Below, in pieces: positions 56,622-64,000 of a stretch of 64,000 bases of DNA. The stretch comes from Paenibacillus daejeonensis DSM 15491 (GTDB taxonomy: Bacteria; Bacillota; Bacilli; Paenibacillales; Paenibacillaceae). The DNA lies in NCBI RefSeq assembly GCF_000378385.1, contig NZ_KB899665.1:89521-153520 (forward strand), read 5' to 3'. The position numbers were made by a program, and so were the translations under genes. Positions within the stretch are counted from its first letter, which is position 1; the number at the start of each line of letters is the position of its first letter. The notes below the pieces were generated by a model. The model was not told the origin of the DNA. It was given only the letters and a program-made list of their open reading frames with translations, and made no database searches.

Positions 56622-57167
56622 TCACGTTTTCGTAATGAGTTTTCGAAGATGCTCTCTAGCTCGTGACAGTCGCTTATATGTAGCAGTTTCTGTAATATTA
56701 ACGATTTCACCGATTTCTTTACAACTCTTGTCTTCTACATAAAATAAATTAAGTACTTGGCGGTTAGTAGTTCCGAGTTCCTTGAGAGCCTCATGCAACC
56801 CTTCTAGTCTCCACTTTTCTTCTAAGACTGATTCGACGACATTTTTCTCGAATTTCTCATAGAGAGGACCAATAGCGGCAAGCTGTTCTTTTTCTCTGTT
56901 AGTCTTTCGTATAAAGTCAATTGCAGTAGTGTAAGCAACACGCTTCATCCAAGCAGGTATATTTTTAATGGATTGAAGATGAGGTGCTTTTAGTATGACT
57001 TTTAAAAAACTTTCGTGAATTAAATCTTCAGTGAGTGCGTGATCGGCAAGCAGAGCATATAAGTCTTGGTAAACGATTGTACGGTGTTTTTTGTAGATGC
57101 TTTCCTGTTGGTCTTTTTCCAATTCATCATAAGGCCTGTGCAATAAATCAAACCATTGCTTCTCCAT
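56622..57167 (-). CDS. ECF-like RNA polymerase sigma factor
   Basis: A 181-residue sigma-70-family factor of the ECF type. Region 2: TEDLIHESFLKVILKAPHLQ, then IKNIPAWMKRVAYTTAIDFI (promoter melting and -10 contact). Region 4: ELGTTNRQVLNLFYVEDKSC, then KEIGEIVNITETATYKRLSR (-35 helix-turn-helix). GGAGGAG lies about 11 bases before the ATG. No anti-sigma gene follows in the operon direction, which instead runs into the decayed helicase. Divergent from the protease gene, which may be a target. Confidence 0.9.
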   Translation of the reverse strand: MEKQWFDLLHRPYDELEKDQQESIYKKHRTIVYQDLYALLADHALTEDLIHESFLKVILKAPHLQSIKNIPAWMKRVAYTTAIDFIRKTNREKEQLAAIGPLYEKFEKNVVESVLEEKWRLEGLHEALKELGTTNRQVLNLFYVEDKSCKEIGEIVNITETATYKRLSRAREHLRKLITKT

Positions 57168-57661
57168 TAATGGGCACGCTCCTCCCCAACTTTATGTTGA
57201 ATGGCTCTTATCATTTTAAGGAACAAGAAAGATGGATAAATGACCTTCCAAAATCTAGTATAACTTAACGAAAAAAATTTGGTAGAAAAGGTCAGGATTT
57301 GCCACTACTATTCGTTATATATACAGGAGCTTCTAATAGGAGTTCTATTAATTATTTATAGTCGGAACTGAAATTTCATTTTAAAGGGGGCCAGAAGTTA
57401 AAAAATTTATTGGATTTTGTAAAAGGTATTTGTGTTCAGTGTTGCTACAGTGAATAGCGTAAAAATAGCTGTGGGAATGTCTAGCTGAAGTTCTGCATCC
57501 AGTTAAAGCTAAGCCAATGTTTTTAATTTATTTGAATCGTTGTGATGTGGTAGCTTATCTAAATTAACAATTGAAAAACATGTCATCTACAGTAATGCCC
57601 GGTTTATTGGATTTCGAGAAAGGTAAGTGTTCAAACAAAATTGAATTAAAGGGAGAGACTT
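57168..57661. other. Divergent spacer with a 32-bp direct repeat
   Basis: There is no gene here. A direct repeat is present: TTTATTGGATTTTGTAAAAG... at 57406-57438 and TTTATTGGATTTCGAGAAAG... at 57603-57633, both followed by a GGTA..TGTTCA block. The second copy lies about 30 bases before the protease start and could be a promoter for the neighbouring sigma factor; the first would be a duplicate. Confidence 0.45.
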
Positions 57662-59095
57662 ATGAATAAATTTCGGACAGTAATTAATATGTTGGCTGTT
57701 ATCGCTCTTTCACTTTCCCTCGTTTCTGCAACTGCTTTTGCCGAAAACATTGACAATGGCCAAATGCCGCGTCTTGAATCAAATTTTTATGCAACCCCTG
57801 ATGAAGATTTAGAGAGGCAACTTGAATATAGTAGAGAAATTGTTCAGAAGCATCAGCGGTATCGGCAGGCAAATAACCTTGATTCATCCGATCAAGCAAT
57901 ACGCAATGCTCTTAACTCCGATAATGCTCGTGAATCGATTATGAAATATAGCATTGCACTAACAGAAGAAGAAGAAAGCTACATTCAGCATAGAGATGAG
58001 CTTATGGTTAAATATGGAGATCAAATTTCCAATATTCTGAAGGAAAACGGCGTCAAAGTGACTAGAGGTCCCAATAATGAGCTTATTGAGAAATATAGTG
58101 ATGTAGGTACTTTCCATCAAGAGAAGGCAGACGGTTTAAAATTCGTTGTTGGTTTAGTTAATAACGAAAAAGCAAACCAGATTCAAAAGATAATTGAAGA
58201 ATTTGTTCCGGAGGAATACTTAGAAATTAGACAAGTGAATTTTTCAGAGGCAGAACTTGTTGCGGCGTATGAGGCAGTGATAAATGAAAGCAACCAGCGT
58301 AGAATTCCGTTTGAAACTGTGGCTGTGAGAATTAAGGAAAATGTGGTTGAAGTGCAGGTTGAGCAATATGAACAAGCAAGTCAACTGCTCGCAGGAAATT
58401 CCCTAAAGGCTTTAACAGCAGAAGATCCAAATATTTTCAAAGTAGTGGTAGGCAGGTCAAATGAAGAATTGAAAGCAAGAACGACTAAACTTGATATAAT
58501 GGCTGGTGGGCTACTGATTGATGATAATGCCAGCGATTCCCAAACAGGCAATGCTGGCTACTGTACAATCGGAACCCTGGCGACGAAAAATAGCGATCGG
58601 TTTATTATAACGGCGGGCCACTGTTTAGCGAGTTGGTCATCCACCATTTTTCAAGGTGGAGAGGCCGTTGGGACTAAGCATTATCAATATAATGGAAATG
58701 GTGCTGATGTGGGCGTTCTTAAAGTTTCATCTGGTAAAAGCATTTCAAACTATGTCTATAAATACTCATGGACGGATAGCAGGATATCATCCTATCAGTC
58801 GAGTTCAAGTTCACTTTCTGTAGGAGCTAACATATGTCTATCAGGTGCAACCACTGGTTTCAATTGCGGGGAAGTTACAGCAGTAAACATTACATCGCTT
58901 GGGAATAGTGGATACATGGAAACTGACATTGTAGCTCAAGGAGGTGATAGCGGAGGTACTATGTATTATAACGGTGTATTGATAGGCCTTCTCAGATCAG
59001 GTGACGGCGCGACTTATTCAAGATTTTCTCATATCGCAAATGCTAAAGCTTTGGGAGGGGATTGGGCGCCGTACACATCCAACTCCATACAGTAA
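57662..59095 (+). CDS. Secreted trypsin-like serine protease (S1)
   Basis: A 477-residue exported protease. Signal peptide with cleavage near ATAFA-EN (about residue 27). Pro-region about 28-285 with two compact pro-domain-like units (FVVGLVNNEKANQIQKIIEE and later ETVAVRIKENVVEVQVEQYE), as in alpha-lytic protease and streptogrisin. Catalytic domain about 286-477: His in ITAGHC, Asp in NGADVGVL, Ser in GGDSGG; cysteines (GYCTIG with GHC; ICLSG with FNCGE) can form disulfides. GGGAGAG precedes the ATG. Probably an extracellular nutrient or competition enzyme. Confidence 0.92.
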   Translation: MNKFRTVINMLAVIALSLSLVSATAFAENIDNGQMPRLESNFYATPDEDLERQLEYSREIVQKHQRYRQANNLDSSDQAIRNALNSDNARESIMKYSIALTEEEESYIQHRDELMVKYGDQISNILKENGVKVTRGPNNELIEKYSDVGTFHQEKADGLKFVVGLVNNEKANQIQKIIEEFVPEEYLEIRQVNFSEAELVAAYEAVINESNQRRIPFETVAVRIKENVVEVQVEQYEQASQLLAGNSLKALTAEDPNIFKVVVGRSNEELKARTTKLDIMAGGLLIDDNASDSQTGNAGYCTIGTLATKNSDRFIITAGHCLASWSSTIFQGGEAVGTKHYQYNGNGADVGVLKVSSGKSISNYVYKYSWTDSRISSYQSSSSSLSVGANICLSGATTGFNCGEVTAVNITSLGNSGYMETDIVAQGGDSGGTMYYNGVLIGLLRSGDGATYSRFSHIANAKALGGDWAPYTSNSIQ

Positions 59096-59108
59096 GAGGT
59101 TAAAAAGC

Positions 59109-59137
59109 AAAAGCGATCCGCATTGGATCGCTTTTGC
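59109..59137. terminator. Bidirectional terminator
   Basis: AAAAGCGATCC-GCATT-GGATCGCTTTT. It serves the protease gene on plus and the lipoprotein gene on minus. Confidence 0.85.
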
Positions 59138-59147
59138 CTTTTCAACT

Positions 59148-59546
59148 TTAATTGATTACATTGACTTCGGTGGCAATTGAAGTCGTAGGGTTAGTATTCA
59201 AATGTTCTGTATAGGTTGTAAATTTTATTTTCGAACCGATTTTCAACGCATCGTAATCAAATGAAGTTTTGTCTATATCTAGCCACTGTACCTCATATTT
59301 TTTTGACTTAATAATTTCATCAGATGTTTGAGCCAATATCGTTTCAAAATTGTCCAAATCGGTTTTTTTCACATCTTCTGTAATCAATAGCATCTTTTTT
59401 CCTTCAAATTCTAGTTTGCTTAGTACAATTGCCTCTGAAGTACGAAAATCGTTTGAAGGTTGTTCTGAATTGCTGCTGCTGTTGTTGCTACTACTACAGC
59501 CGGTGATTAACAAAAAGGAAATCAAGGTTAGGACCATATACTTCAT
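59148..59546 (-). CDS. Small lipoprotein
   Basis: A 132-residue lipoprotein: signal peptide MKYMVLTLISFLLITGCSSS with lipobox LITGC, a Ser/Asn-rich spacer, then a compact domain containing EFEGKKMLLITEDVKKTDLD and YDALKIGSKIKFTTYTEH, resembling small OB-like Firmicute surface proteins such as DUF3221 members (tentative). ATG 59546 has GAGAGG 8 bases upstream; GTG 59555 is less likely. Function unknown. Confidence 0.75.
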   Translation of the reverse strand: MKYMVLTLISFLLITGCSSSNNSSSNSEQPSNDFRTSEAIVLSKLEFEGKKMLLITEDVKKTDLDNFETILAQTSDEIIKSKKYEVQWLDIDKTSFDYDALKIGSKIKFTTYTEHLNTNPTTSIATEVNVIN

Positions 59547-59635
59547 TTTATTCACCTCTCACTTTTTTATATAAAAGACGGGTCAATCGTAGCAAAGGTT
59601 GCAGTATCTTACATAAAGATGGAAACTACTCATAG

Positions 59636-59748
59636 TGTCTCGAAAAGCATGCTTTTGGGGATACAGAAAATAAGCCTGTAAAGGTGTTTCAAAAAGCCTT
59701 ATAATTGATTTAGGGATGTTCCGAAAATAAATATCACTTTTTGAAACA
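59636..59748. promoter_or_regulatory. Candidate res site of the serine recombinase
   Basis: Four copies of a TGTYYCRAAAA-type motif occur: TGTCTCGAAAAG (59636), TGTTTCAAAAAG (59685), TGTTCCGAAAAT (59717) and, inverted, CTTTTTGAAACA (59737-59748). They form dyads of about 30 bp (59636-59665 around AAAAGCATGCTTTT; 59717-59748). This is the size and layout of resolvase subsites, placed immediately upstream of the recombinase gene. Confidence 0.6.
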
Positions 59749-59768
59749 TATTATAGGAGGATCACAGG

Positions 59769-60380
59769 TTGAAAATTGCATGTGGAAGGGTATCATCGAA
59801 AGACCAAAATCCTCAGCGTCAGATCTTGAAGTTTAGAGAGCTTGGGGTAGACGAACGGTATATATTCGTAGACAAACTAACCGGCAGAAATTTTGAACGT
59901 CCGCAATATCAAGCGATGCGCCTACTCATTCGAGAAGGGGATTTAATCTATATGGATGCCCTGGATCGTCTTGGGCGGGACTATGATGGCATCATAAGCG
60001 AATGGAAATACATCACCCGTCAACTGAACGCCGATATCGTCTGCTTGGATAATCAAGAGTTATTCGACTCAAGGAAATTCAAAACCATGGGAGATATCGG
60101 GAATTTACTAGAAGACCAGTTTTTGAGCATGCTGGCTTATGTGGCTGAACAAGAAAGGAAGAAGAATCGTGAACGGCAAGCGGAAGGGATCGAGGTGGCC
60201 CGCGCTGACGGAGTGAAGTTCGGACGTCCCAAACATGAAATCGATCAGCATTTCATTCAATCCTACGCTGCATGGAAAGGTGGGGACTTTACCGCGAAAG
60301 CAGCCATGCTCAAACTTGGCATGAGCCGTACGACGTTCTATCGCCGCGTAAAGGAATATGAGGACAGATTTAAGAAATAG
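59769..60380 (+). CDS. Serine recombinase (resolvase/invertase family)
   Basis: A 203-residue small serine recombinase. Catalytic domain: CGRVSSKDQNPQRQ (nucleophile Ser about residue 9-10, with Cys where Tyr is usual), then IYMDALDRLGRDYDG and the E-helix MLAYVAEQERKKNRERQAEG. The C-terminal helix-turn-helix is AAMLKLGMSRTTFYRRVKEY. TTG start with AGGAGG 8 bases upstream. It is probably a transposon- or element-encoded resolvase; no transposase is adjacent, so it may be the last functional gene of a lost element or a site-specific inverter. Confidence 0.92.
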   Translation: MKIACGRVSSKDQNPQRQILKFRELGVDERYIFVDKLTGRNFERPQYQAMRLLIREGDLIYMDALDRLGRDYDGIISEWKYITRQLNADIVCLDNQELFDSRKFKTMGDIGNLLEDQFLSMLAYVAEQERKKNRERQAEGIEVARADGVKFGRPKHEIDQHFIQSYAAWKGGDFTAKAAMLKLGMSRTTFYRRVKEYEDRFKK

Positions 60381-60418
60381 TGTAGCAGTAAATCGTTGAC
60401 GCCGCAGATGTCCGAATC

Positions 60419-60590
60419 AACTGCCAAAACGCATCTGGATGCAGCATATGAGCCCCCAAGTGGTGGAATAACTGCCAAACTGCATTTGGATACGGCATTC
60501 TCAGCACTGGTGCGCGAAATAACTGCCATATTGTATCTGGAGCCCGCGCCCGCCAGTCGCAAATTAACTCCCAAAGCGCATCTAGTGTAG
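60419..60590. repeat. 51-bp tandem array (array 3)
   Basis: AACTGCC-type starts at 60419, 60470, 60521 and a degenerate one at 60566. Units carry GCATYTGGAT and, in the first, the dyad GCATCTGGATGC. Period 51 for the first three. Sequence is unrelated to the arrays at 7338 and 41331. It lies just after the recombinase stop codon, between convergent genes. Confidence 0.75.
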
Positions 60591-60620
60591 GTGTGCGTTT
60601 GCGTTACCACGTGCATTATA

Positions 60621-60685
60621 CTCGAAATTTCGTGTTCAGTAGCCGGATGGGGTGGCGCGGCATCCAACGAACACGAAATTTCGAG
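60621..60685. repeat. Perfect 17-bp inverted repeat with third copy nearby
   Basis: CTCGAAATTTCGTGTTC (60621-60637) and GAACACGAAATTTCGAG (60669-60685) are perfect complements with a GC-rich loop that holds a further GGATG/CATCC pair. GAAATTTCGTGTTT recurs at 60777-60790. It may be a structured RNA, an attenuator or the end of a small mobile element. From 60791 to 60955 I see only low-complexity sequence. Confidence 0.65.
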
Positions 60686-60955
60686 TTTATTTTGGAGAAA
60701 ATGGGGTTTTGGGTGGAATGTATATGAAAAATCGTGTTTATTGCGTACTTTTTCGGAAAATCAGCGAAATAAGTATGAAATTTCGTGTTTGTTGTGTTCG
60801 TTGTGTTCGTTGCTAACGGGCTGCTTAACGGGGGGCTCCAATGTCTGCAACTTACCGACTGCGAACGCCGCCCCACGCTCTTCAACTTACTCGACTCCCA
60901 ACCACATACACCGCCCCCATACGCCCACTTCACCACCTCACCAAACTCCCTCCGC

Positions 60956-61831
60956 TTACTCCTTCACCGAACCAATCAGCAGCCCTTTGATGAAGTACTT
61001 CTGCAGGAACGGATAGAACAGTACGATCGGTCCGATCGTCAGGATCGCCGTCGCCATTTTAACCGACTCACTCGGCAATACCGCGTTGATGCCCAGGTCC
61101 ATGGTGCTCTGCATCGACTGGATCATACTAATTTCCGAATTCAACTTAAATAGCAGATACTGTAGCGGATAGAGCGACTCGCGGTCCACCAGCATGATGG
61201 CGTTGAACCAGTTGTTCCAGTACGAGATCCCATAGAACAGCGTGATGGTCGCCAGCACCGGCAGACTGAGCGGGAAGAAAATACGGAATGCGATGAAGGC
61301 ATCGCCTGCCCCATCAATCCGAGCGGCTTCCGTCAGGGACTGTGGGATCTGCCGCATATAGTTGCGAACCAGGAACAAGTTGAACGGATTGAACAGCAGT
61401 GTCGGAATGATGAGCGCCCAGATTGTGTTACGCAGGCCAAGTCCGGTGCTGATCAGGTACCACGGCACAATGCCCGTATTGAAAACCATCGTAATGAAGA
61501 AGAACACGGCCAGATGGTTGCGGTAGCGCAGATGGCTGCTGGAGAGCGTGTATCCAGCCAGTCCGGTGATCAGCACGGCGATTGCCGTACCGACCACAGT
61601 GATAATAATAGAGATCATATAGCTCTGATACAACGGCGTGCTGCCGAGCAGTAACAGATTGTAGGCATCAAACGAGAACTGCTCCGGCCACAGCTGGTAC
61701 CCATTGCGCTGAATCGCCCGTTCATCGGTGAAGGACACCATCAGGACAAGCAGCATCGGCAACGTACAGGCTAGGGACACGAGTGTAATGAAGACATTAT
61801 TCAGGCTGTTAAATAACCGGTTGGTTGCCAT
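60956..61831 (-). CDS. LplC/YtcP-type sugar ABC permease
   Basis: A 291-residue six-span permease of a third carbohydrate importer. EAA loop: LTEAARIDGAGDAFIAFRIF; conserved tail: YPFLQKYFIKGLLIGSVKE. AAAGGAGG precedes the ATG at 61831 in the 15-base gap after the LplB gene. On minus, last gene of the visible operon. No binding lipoprotein gene follows it. Confidence 0.93.
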   Translation of the reverse strand: MATNRLFNSLNNVFITLVSLACTLPMLLVLMVSFTDERAIQRNGYQLWPEQFSFDAYNLLLLGSTPLYQSYMISIIITVVGTAIAVLITGLAGYTLSSSHLRYRNHLAVFFFITMVFNTGIVPWYLISTGLGLRNTIWALIIPTLLFNPFNLFLVRNYMRQIPQSLTEAARIDGAGDAFIAFRIFFPLSLPVLATITLFYGISYWNNWFNAIMLVDRESLYPLQYLLFKLNSEISMIQSMQSTMDLGINAVLPSESVKMATAILTIGPIVLFYPFLQKYFIKGLLIGSVKE

Positions 61832-61846
61832 GGGGCTTCACCTCCT

Positions 61847-62779
61847 TTAGAATAGCGCATTATCCGGATTGATTTTGCGCACGAGCAGATTACTGCCAAA
61901 GACCAGGATAAAGCCGACAATCGCCTGGTACAGACCAATAGCCATGGCTTGGGCAGGGTTGCCAATATTGCGCAGTGATCGGAACACATACGTATCGATG
62001 ACGTCCGTGGTCGGATAGAGCAAGCCGTTGTCTTTGACGATGGCGTAGATCATGTCAAAGCTGCCGTACATAATTTTGCCCAGCGCCAGCAGGGACAGAA
62101 TGGAGATGGTTGGCATCAGCAGCGGCAACGTAATGTGACGAATCAGCTGCCAGCGGCTGGCCCCGTCAATGCGTGCGGCTTCGTAGTAGCTGCCGTCGAT
62201 TCCCGTAATGGCGGCCAGATAGATGACGAGCGAGATCCCGATATCCTTCCATACATTAGCGCCGACCAGAATCGCGGTCCAATACTCAGGGGAGGCGTAC
62301 CAGTTAATAGACTGCATATCCAAGAATGCCAGTAGCCGATTGGCAATGCCGAACTCCGTGGAGAAGATACTGTAGACGATGTAACTGACCACGACCCAGG
62401 AGAGAAAATGGGGAAACAGGATCGTCGACTGCGTCACTTTGGAGAACAGCCGGCTGCGCAGCTCATTGAACAGAATGGCAAGAATTAGGGCGCATACCGT
62501 ACCCACGATAATAAACAGCATGTTCAACTTGATCGTCGTCCACGTGATCTGCCACGCCCTCGGCGAGGCGAAGAAGAACCGGAAATTGTCCAGGCCGACC
62601 CACGGCGAGCCGAAGATGCCGGTTTTGTAATTGAATTTTTGAAACGCGATGATCATGTAAGGCATGGTCAGATACCCGAACACCAGCGTGTACAAAGCTG
62701 CCGGCAGGGCGAGCAGATACGCCATACGGTTTTTACGGAGCTCGCCAAACATCGAGAGTTTTTTGCCCGGTGGATTCAT
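61847..62779 (-). CDS. LplB-type sugar ABC permease
   Basis: A 310-residue six-span permease. It starts RMAYLLALPAALYTLVFGYL, has the EAA loop YYEAARIDGASRWQLIRHIT, and ends VGFILVFGSNLLVRKINPDN. AAGGA lies upstream of ATG 62779. First gene of the minus-strand operon, divergent from the membrane regulator beginning at 63017, which probably controls it. Confidence 0.93.
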   Translation of the reverse strand: MNPPGKKLSMFGELRKNRMAYLLALPAALYTLVFGYLTMPYMIIAFQKFNYKTGIFGSPWVGLDNFRFFFASPRAWQITWTTIKLNMLFIIVGTVCALILAILFNELRSRLFSKVTQSTILFPHFLSWVVVSYIVYSIFSTEFGIANRLLAFLDMQSINWYASPEYWTAILVGANVWKDIGISLVIYLAAITGIDGSYYEAARIDGASRWQLIRHITLPLLMPTISILSLLALGKIMYGSFDMIYAIVKDNGLLYPTTDVIDTYVFRSLRNIGNPAQAMAIGLYQAIVGFILVFGSNLLVRKINPDNALF

Positions 62780-63016
62780 AGCTTCACGTCCTTACCTCGG
62801 TATAGTGGATGTGCCTGTACGGCTTGTGCTTATGTCTCCAAGTGTACGTACCGTTCAGGGCCGGGGTAAACTTTGAAAAGTCGATAACGTCTACAAATGT
62901 ACAGTTTTGGCGCTTCATTTTTGAACAATTGATTCGAAATTGAACACTCGACTTCAATAATTAAGAATCCATCGGCTATAATCGTAGAATACATGGACGG
63001 AGGGGGAGCGAAACGG

Positions 63017-64000
63017 ATGAAGAAGAGACACCGGTTAGTTCGGTACTCGGTATATCGCAGCATGATGGTTAGTTTTTTGCTCCTGACCTCGCTGATCATT
63101 GCGGTCGTATGCGGCGGCCTGTTCGCACTGTTCTCGTGGAGCACGGCCAAGGAAGTGGGCAATATCTCGGAATCGATGCTGCGGCAGAACAGTTATGTCG
63201 CCAAGGTCATCAAGGATCAGGTGTACAATTTGGGCAACCAGCTGCTCAACAACAAAGAAGTAATGGCGGCGCTGGTGGACCAGGACCGGAACAAAATTAA
63301 AGCGTTTCATGCCGTGAATGAGCTGCGGGCGATCCAGGCCAACTACCCTTTTATCCAGATGATCGGTCTCTACAACCCGGGGGCGGAGCAATATGTGAAT
63401 ACAAGCGGGGTGACCTATGAAGAGGAGTCCGTTCATCTGTCTCGGATCGAAGCGAGCCGCAGTGCGTACTTTAACTTTATCCCGCGTCAGGTGAGCACGC
63501 CGGCGACCGGCTCGGGGACGGCCAATGTGCTGACATTCCTGCTGCTCCCCAGCTATTACACGCAGATGCCGACGGGCGGTATTATTGTCATCAATATTGA
63601 TGAGACGTACATCCAACGCATGATTGGCGGCTACAAAAACTATAGTACAGACTCGCTGTTCGTCATGAATGAAGAGGGTATGGTCATCACGCACTCGGAT
63701 ACGGAGCAGTTCATGCGCAGCGTCGCCGACCAGCCGTACACGGCTCGGGTACTGGCAGCAGAAGCGCCGACCGGTTACTTCAATATTCATATCGATGGCA
63801 AAAAAAACCTTGTCAGCTACGCCAAGTCCCAGGAGATGAACTGGGTGTTTGTCGGCATTAGCCAATACGATAACCTGCTCTTTAATATGAATGAGCTCCG
63901 CTGGTCGACGCTGGGAATTGCGCTGGCGATCTTCATCATCAGCTTGTTGATCTCGATCTGGCTGACGAATCACACGTATCACCCCATCCGCAATCTGATG
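63017..64000 (+). CDS. Membrane sensor/regulator, N-terminal part (runs off window)
   Basis: Partial gene, open to the window end (328 residues visible). It has a transmembrane helix at about 16-40 (MMVSFLLLTSLIIAVVCGGL), an extracellular Cache-like sensor region (YSTDSLFVMNEEGMVITHSD, SYAKSQEMNWVFVGISQYDN) and a second helix near 300-318 (LGIALAIFIISLLISIWLTN) followed by HTYHPIRNLM. This matches the membrane AraC regulator encoded at 11539-13863, so an AraC output domain is expected beyond the edge; a YesM-type histidine kinase is the alternative. GGAGGGGGAG provides the ribosome site. Divergent from the permease operon. Confidence 0.85.
   Translation, partial: MKKRHRLVRYSVYRSMMVSFLLLTSLIIAVVCGGLFALFSWSTAKEVGNISESMLRQNSYVAKVIKDQVYNLGNQLLNNKEVMAALVDQDRNKIKAFHAVNELRAIQANYPFIQMIGLYNPGAEQYVNTSGVTYEEESVHLSRIEASRSAYFNFIPRQVSTPATGSGTANVLTFLLLPSYYTQMPTGGIIVINIDETYIQRMIGGYKNYSTDSLFVMNEEGMVITHSDTEQFMRSVADQPYTARVLAAEAPTGYFNIHIDGKKNLVSYAKSQEMNWVFVGISQYDNLLFNMNELRWSTLGIALAIFIISLLISIWLTNHTYHPIRNLM

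Overview
The window reads as chromosome of a Paenibacillus-like, spore-forming, low-to-mid-GC Firmicute. Supporting evidence: three carbohydrate ABC importers of the LplB/LplC type with no ATPase of their own, membrane-anchored AraC regulators, SLH-anchored surface enzymes, a collagen-like spore-surface protein, strong GGAGG ribosome sites with frequent GTG/TTG starts, and a BceAB-type antibiotic resistance exporter. The species cannot be named from the sequence alone.

Layout. 0.1-13.9 kb is mostly core-like: BceAB exporter (minus), ROK fructokinase, RNase H-like protein, a cluster of DnaA boxes, a divergent LysR/chorismate synthase pair, a 52-bp tandem array, a PatB/MalY C-S lyase, a DinB-like protein plus thiol peroxidase operon, a TetR regulator and a membrane AraC regulator. 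14.1-19.3 kb is a sugar importer operon (lipoprotein, unknown toroid-like enzyme, two permeases), divergent from that AraC regulator. 19.7-26.9 kb is an AT-richer accessory block that looks like a defence island: a NACHT-like NTPase overlapping a RelA/SpoT-domain protein on plus, and a 1276-residue nuclease-STAND protein on minus, separated by one small GC-rich membrane-protein gene. 27-35.2 kb holds a ywrABC/ywrD-like locus (paired short chromate transporters, Lrp regulator, gamma-glutamyltransferase homologue), an amidase, an exported protein, a GNAT acetyltransferase and a collagen/beta-helix spore-surface protein.

35.5-55.3 kb looks like a functional unit for sugar-phosphodiester chemistry outside the cell: an 1880-residue SLH-anchored protein with phosphodiester glycosidase and metallophosphatase domains, then an importer with a PHP-type phosphoesterase and an MgtC-like membrane protein bracketed by two paralogous GntR-UTRA regulators with near-identical promoter/operator layouts, then a second secreted phosphodiester glycosidase carrying three 288-residue GLUG repeats. 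A 51-bp tandem array with an IS3-family insertion lies after the first glycosidase. 55.4-60.4 kb is AT-rich accessory DNA: small membrane protein, decayed helicase gene, ECF sigma factor, trypsin-like protease, lipoprotein, and a serine recombinase with a res-like upstream region. 60.4-64 kb has a third 51-bp array, hairpins, two permease genes and the start of a divergent membrane sensor/regulator that runs off the window.

The best candidates for something new are the NACHT plus RelA/SpoT module, the DnaA-box cluster at 4938-5229, and three sequence-unrelated intergenic tandem arrays that share a 51-52 bp period. No rRNA, tRNA or CRISPR was recognised.
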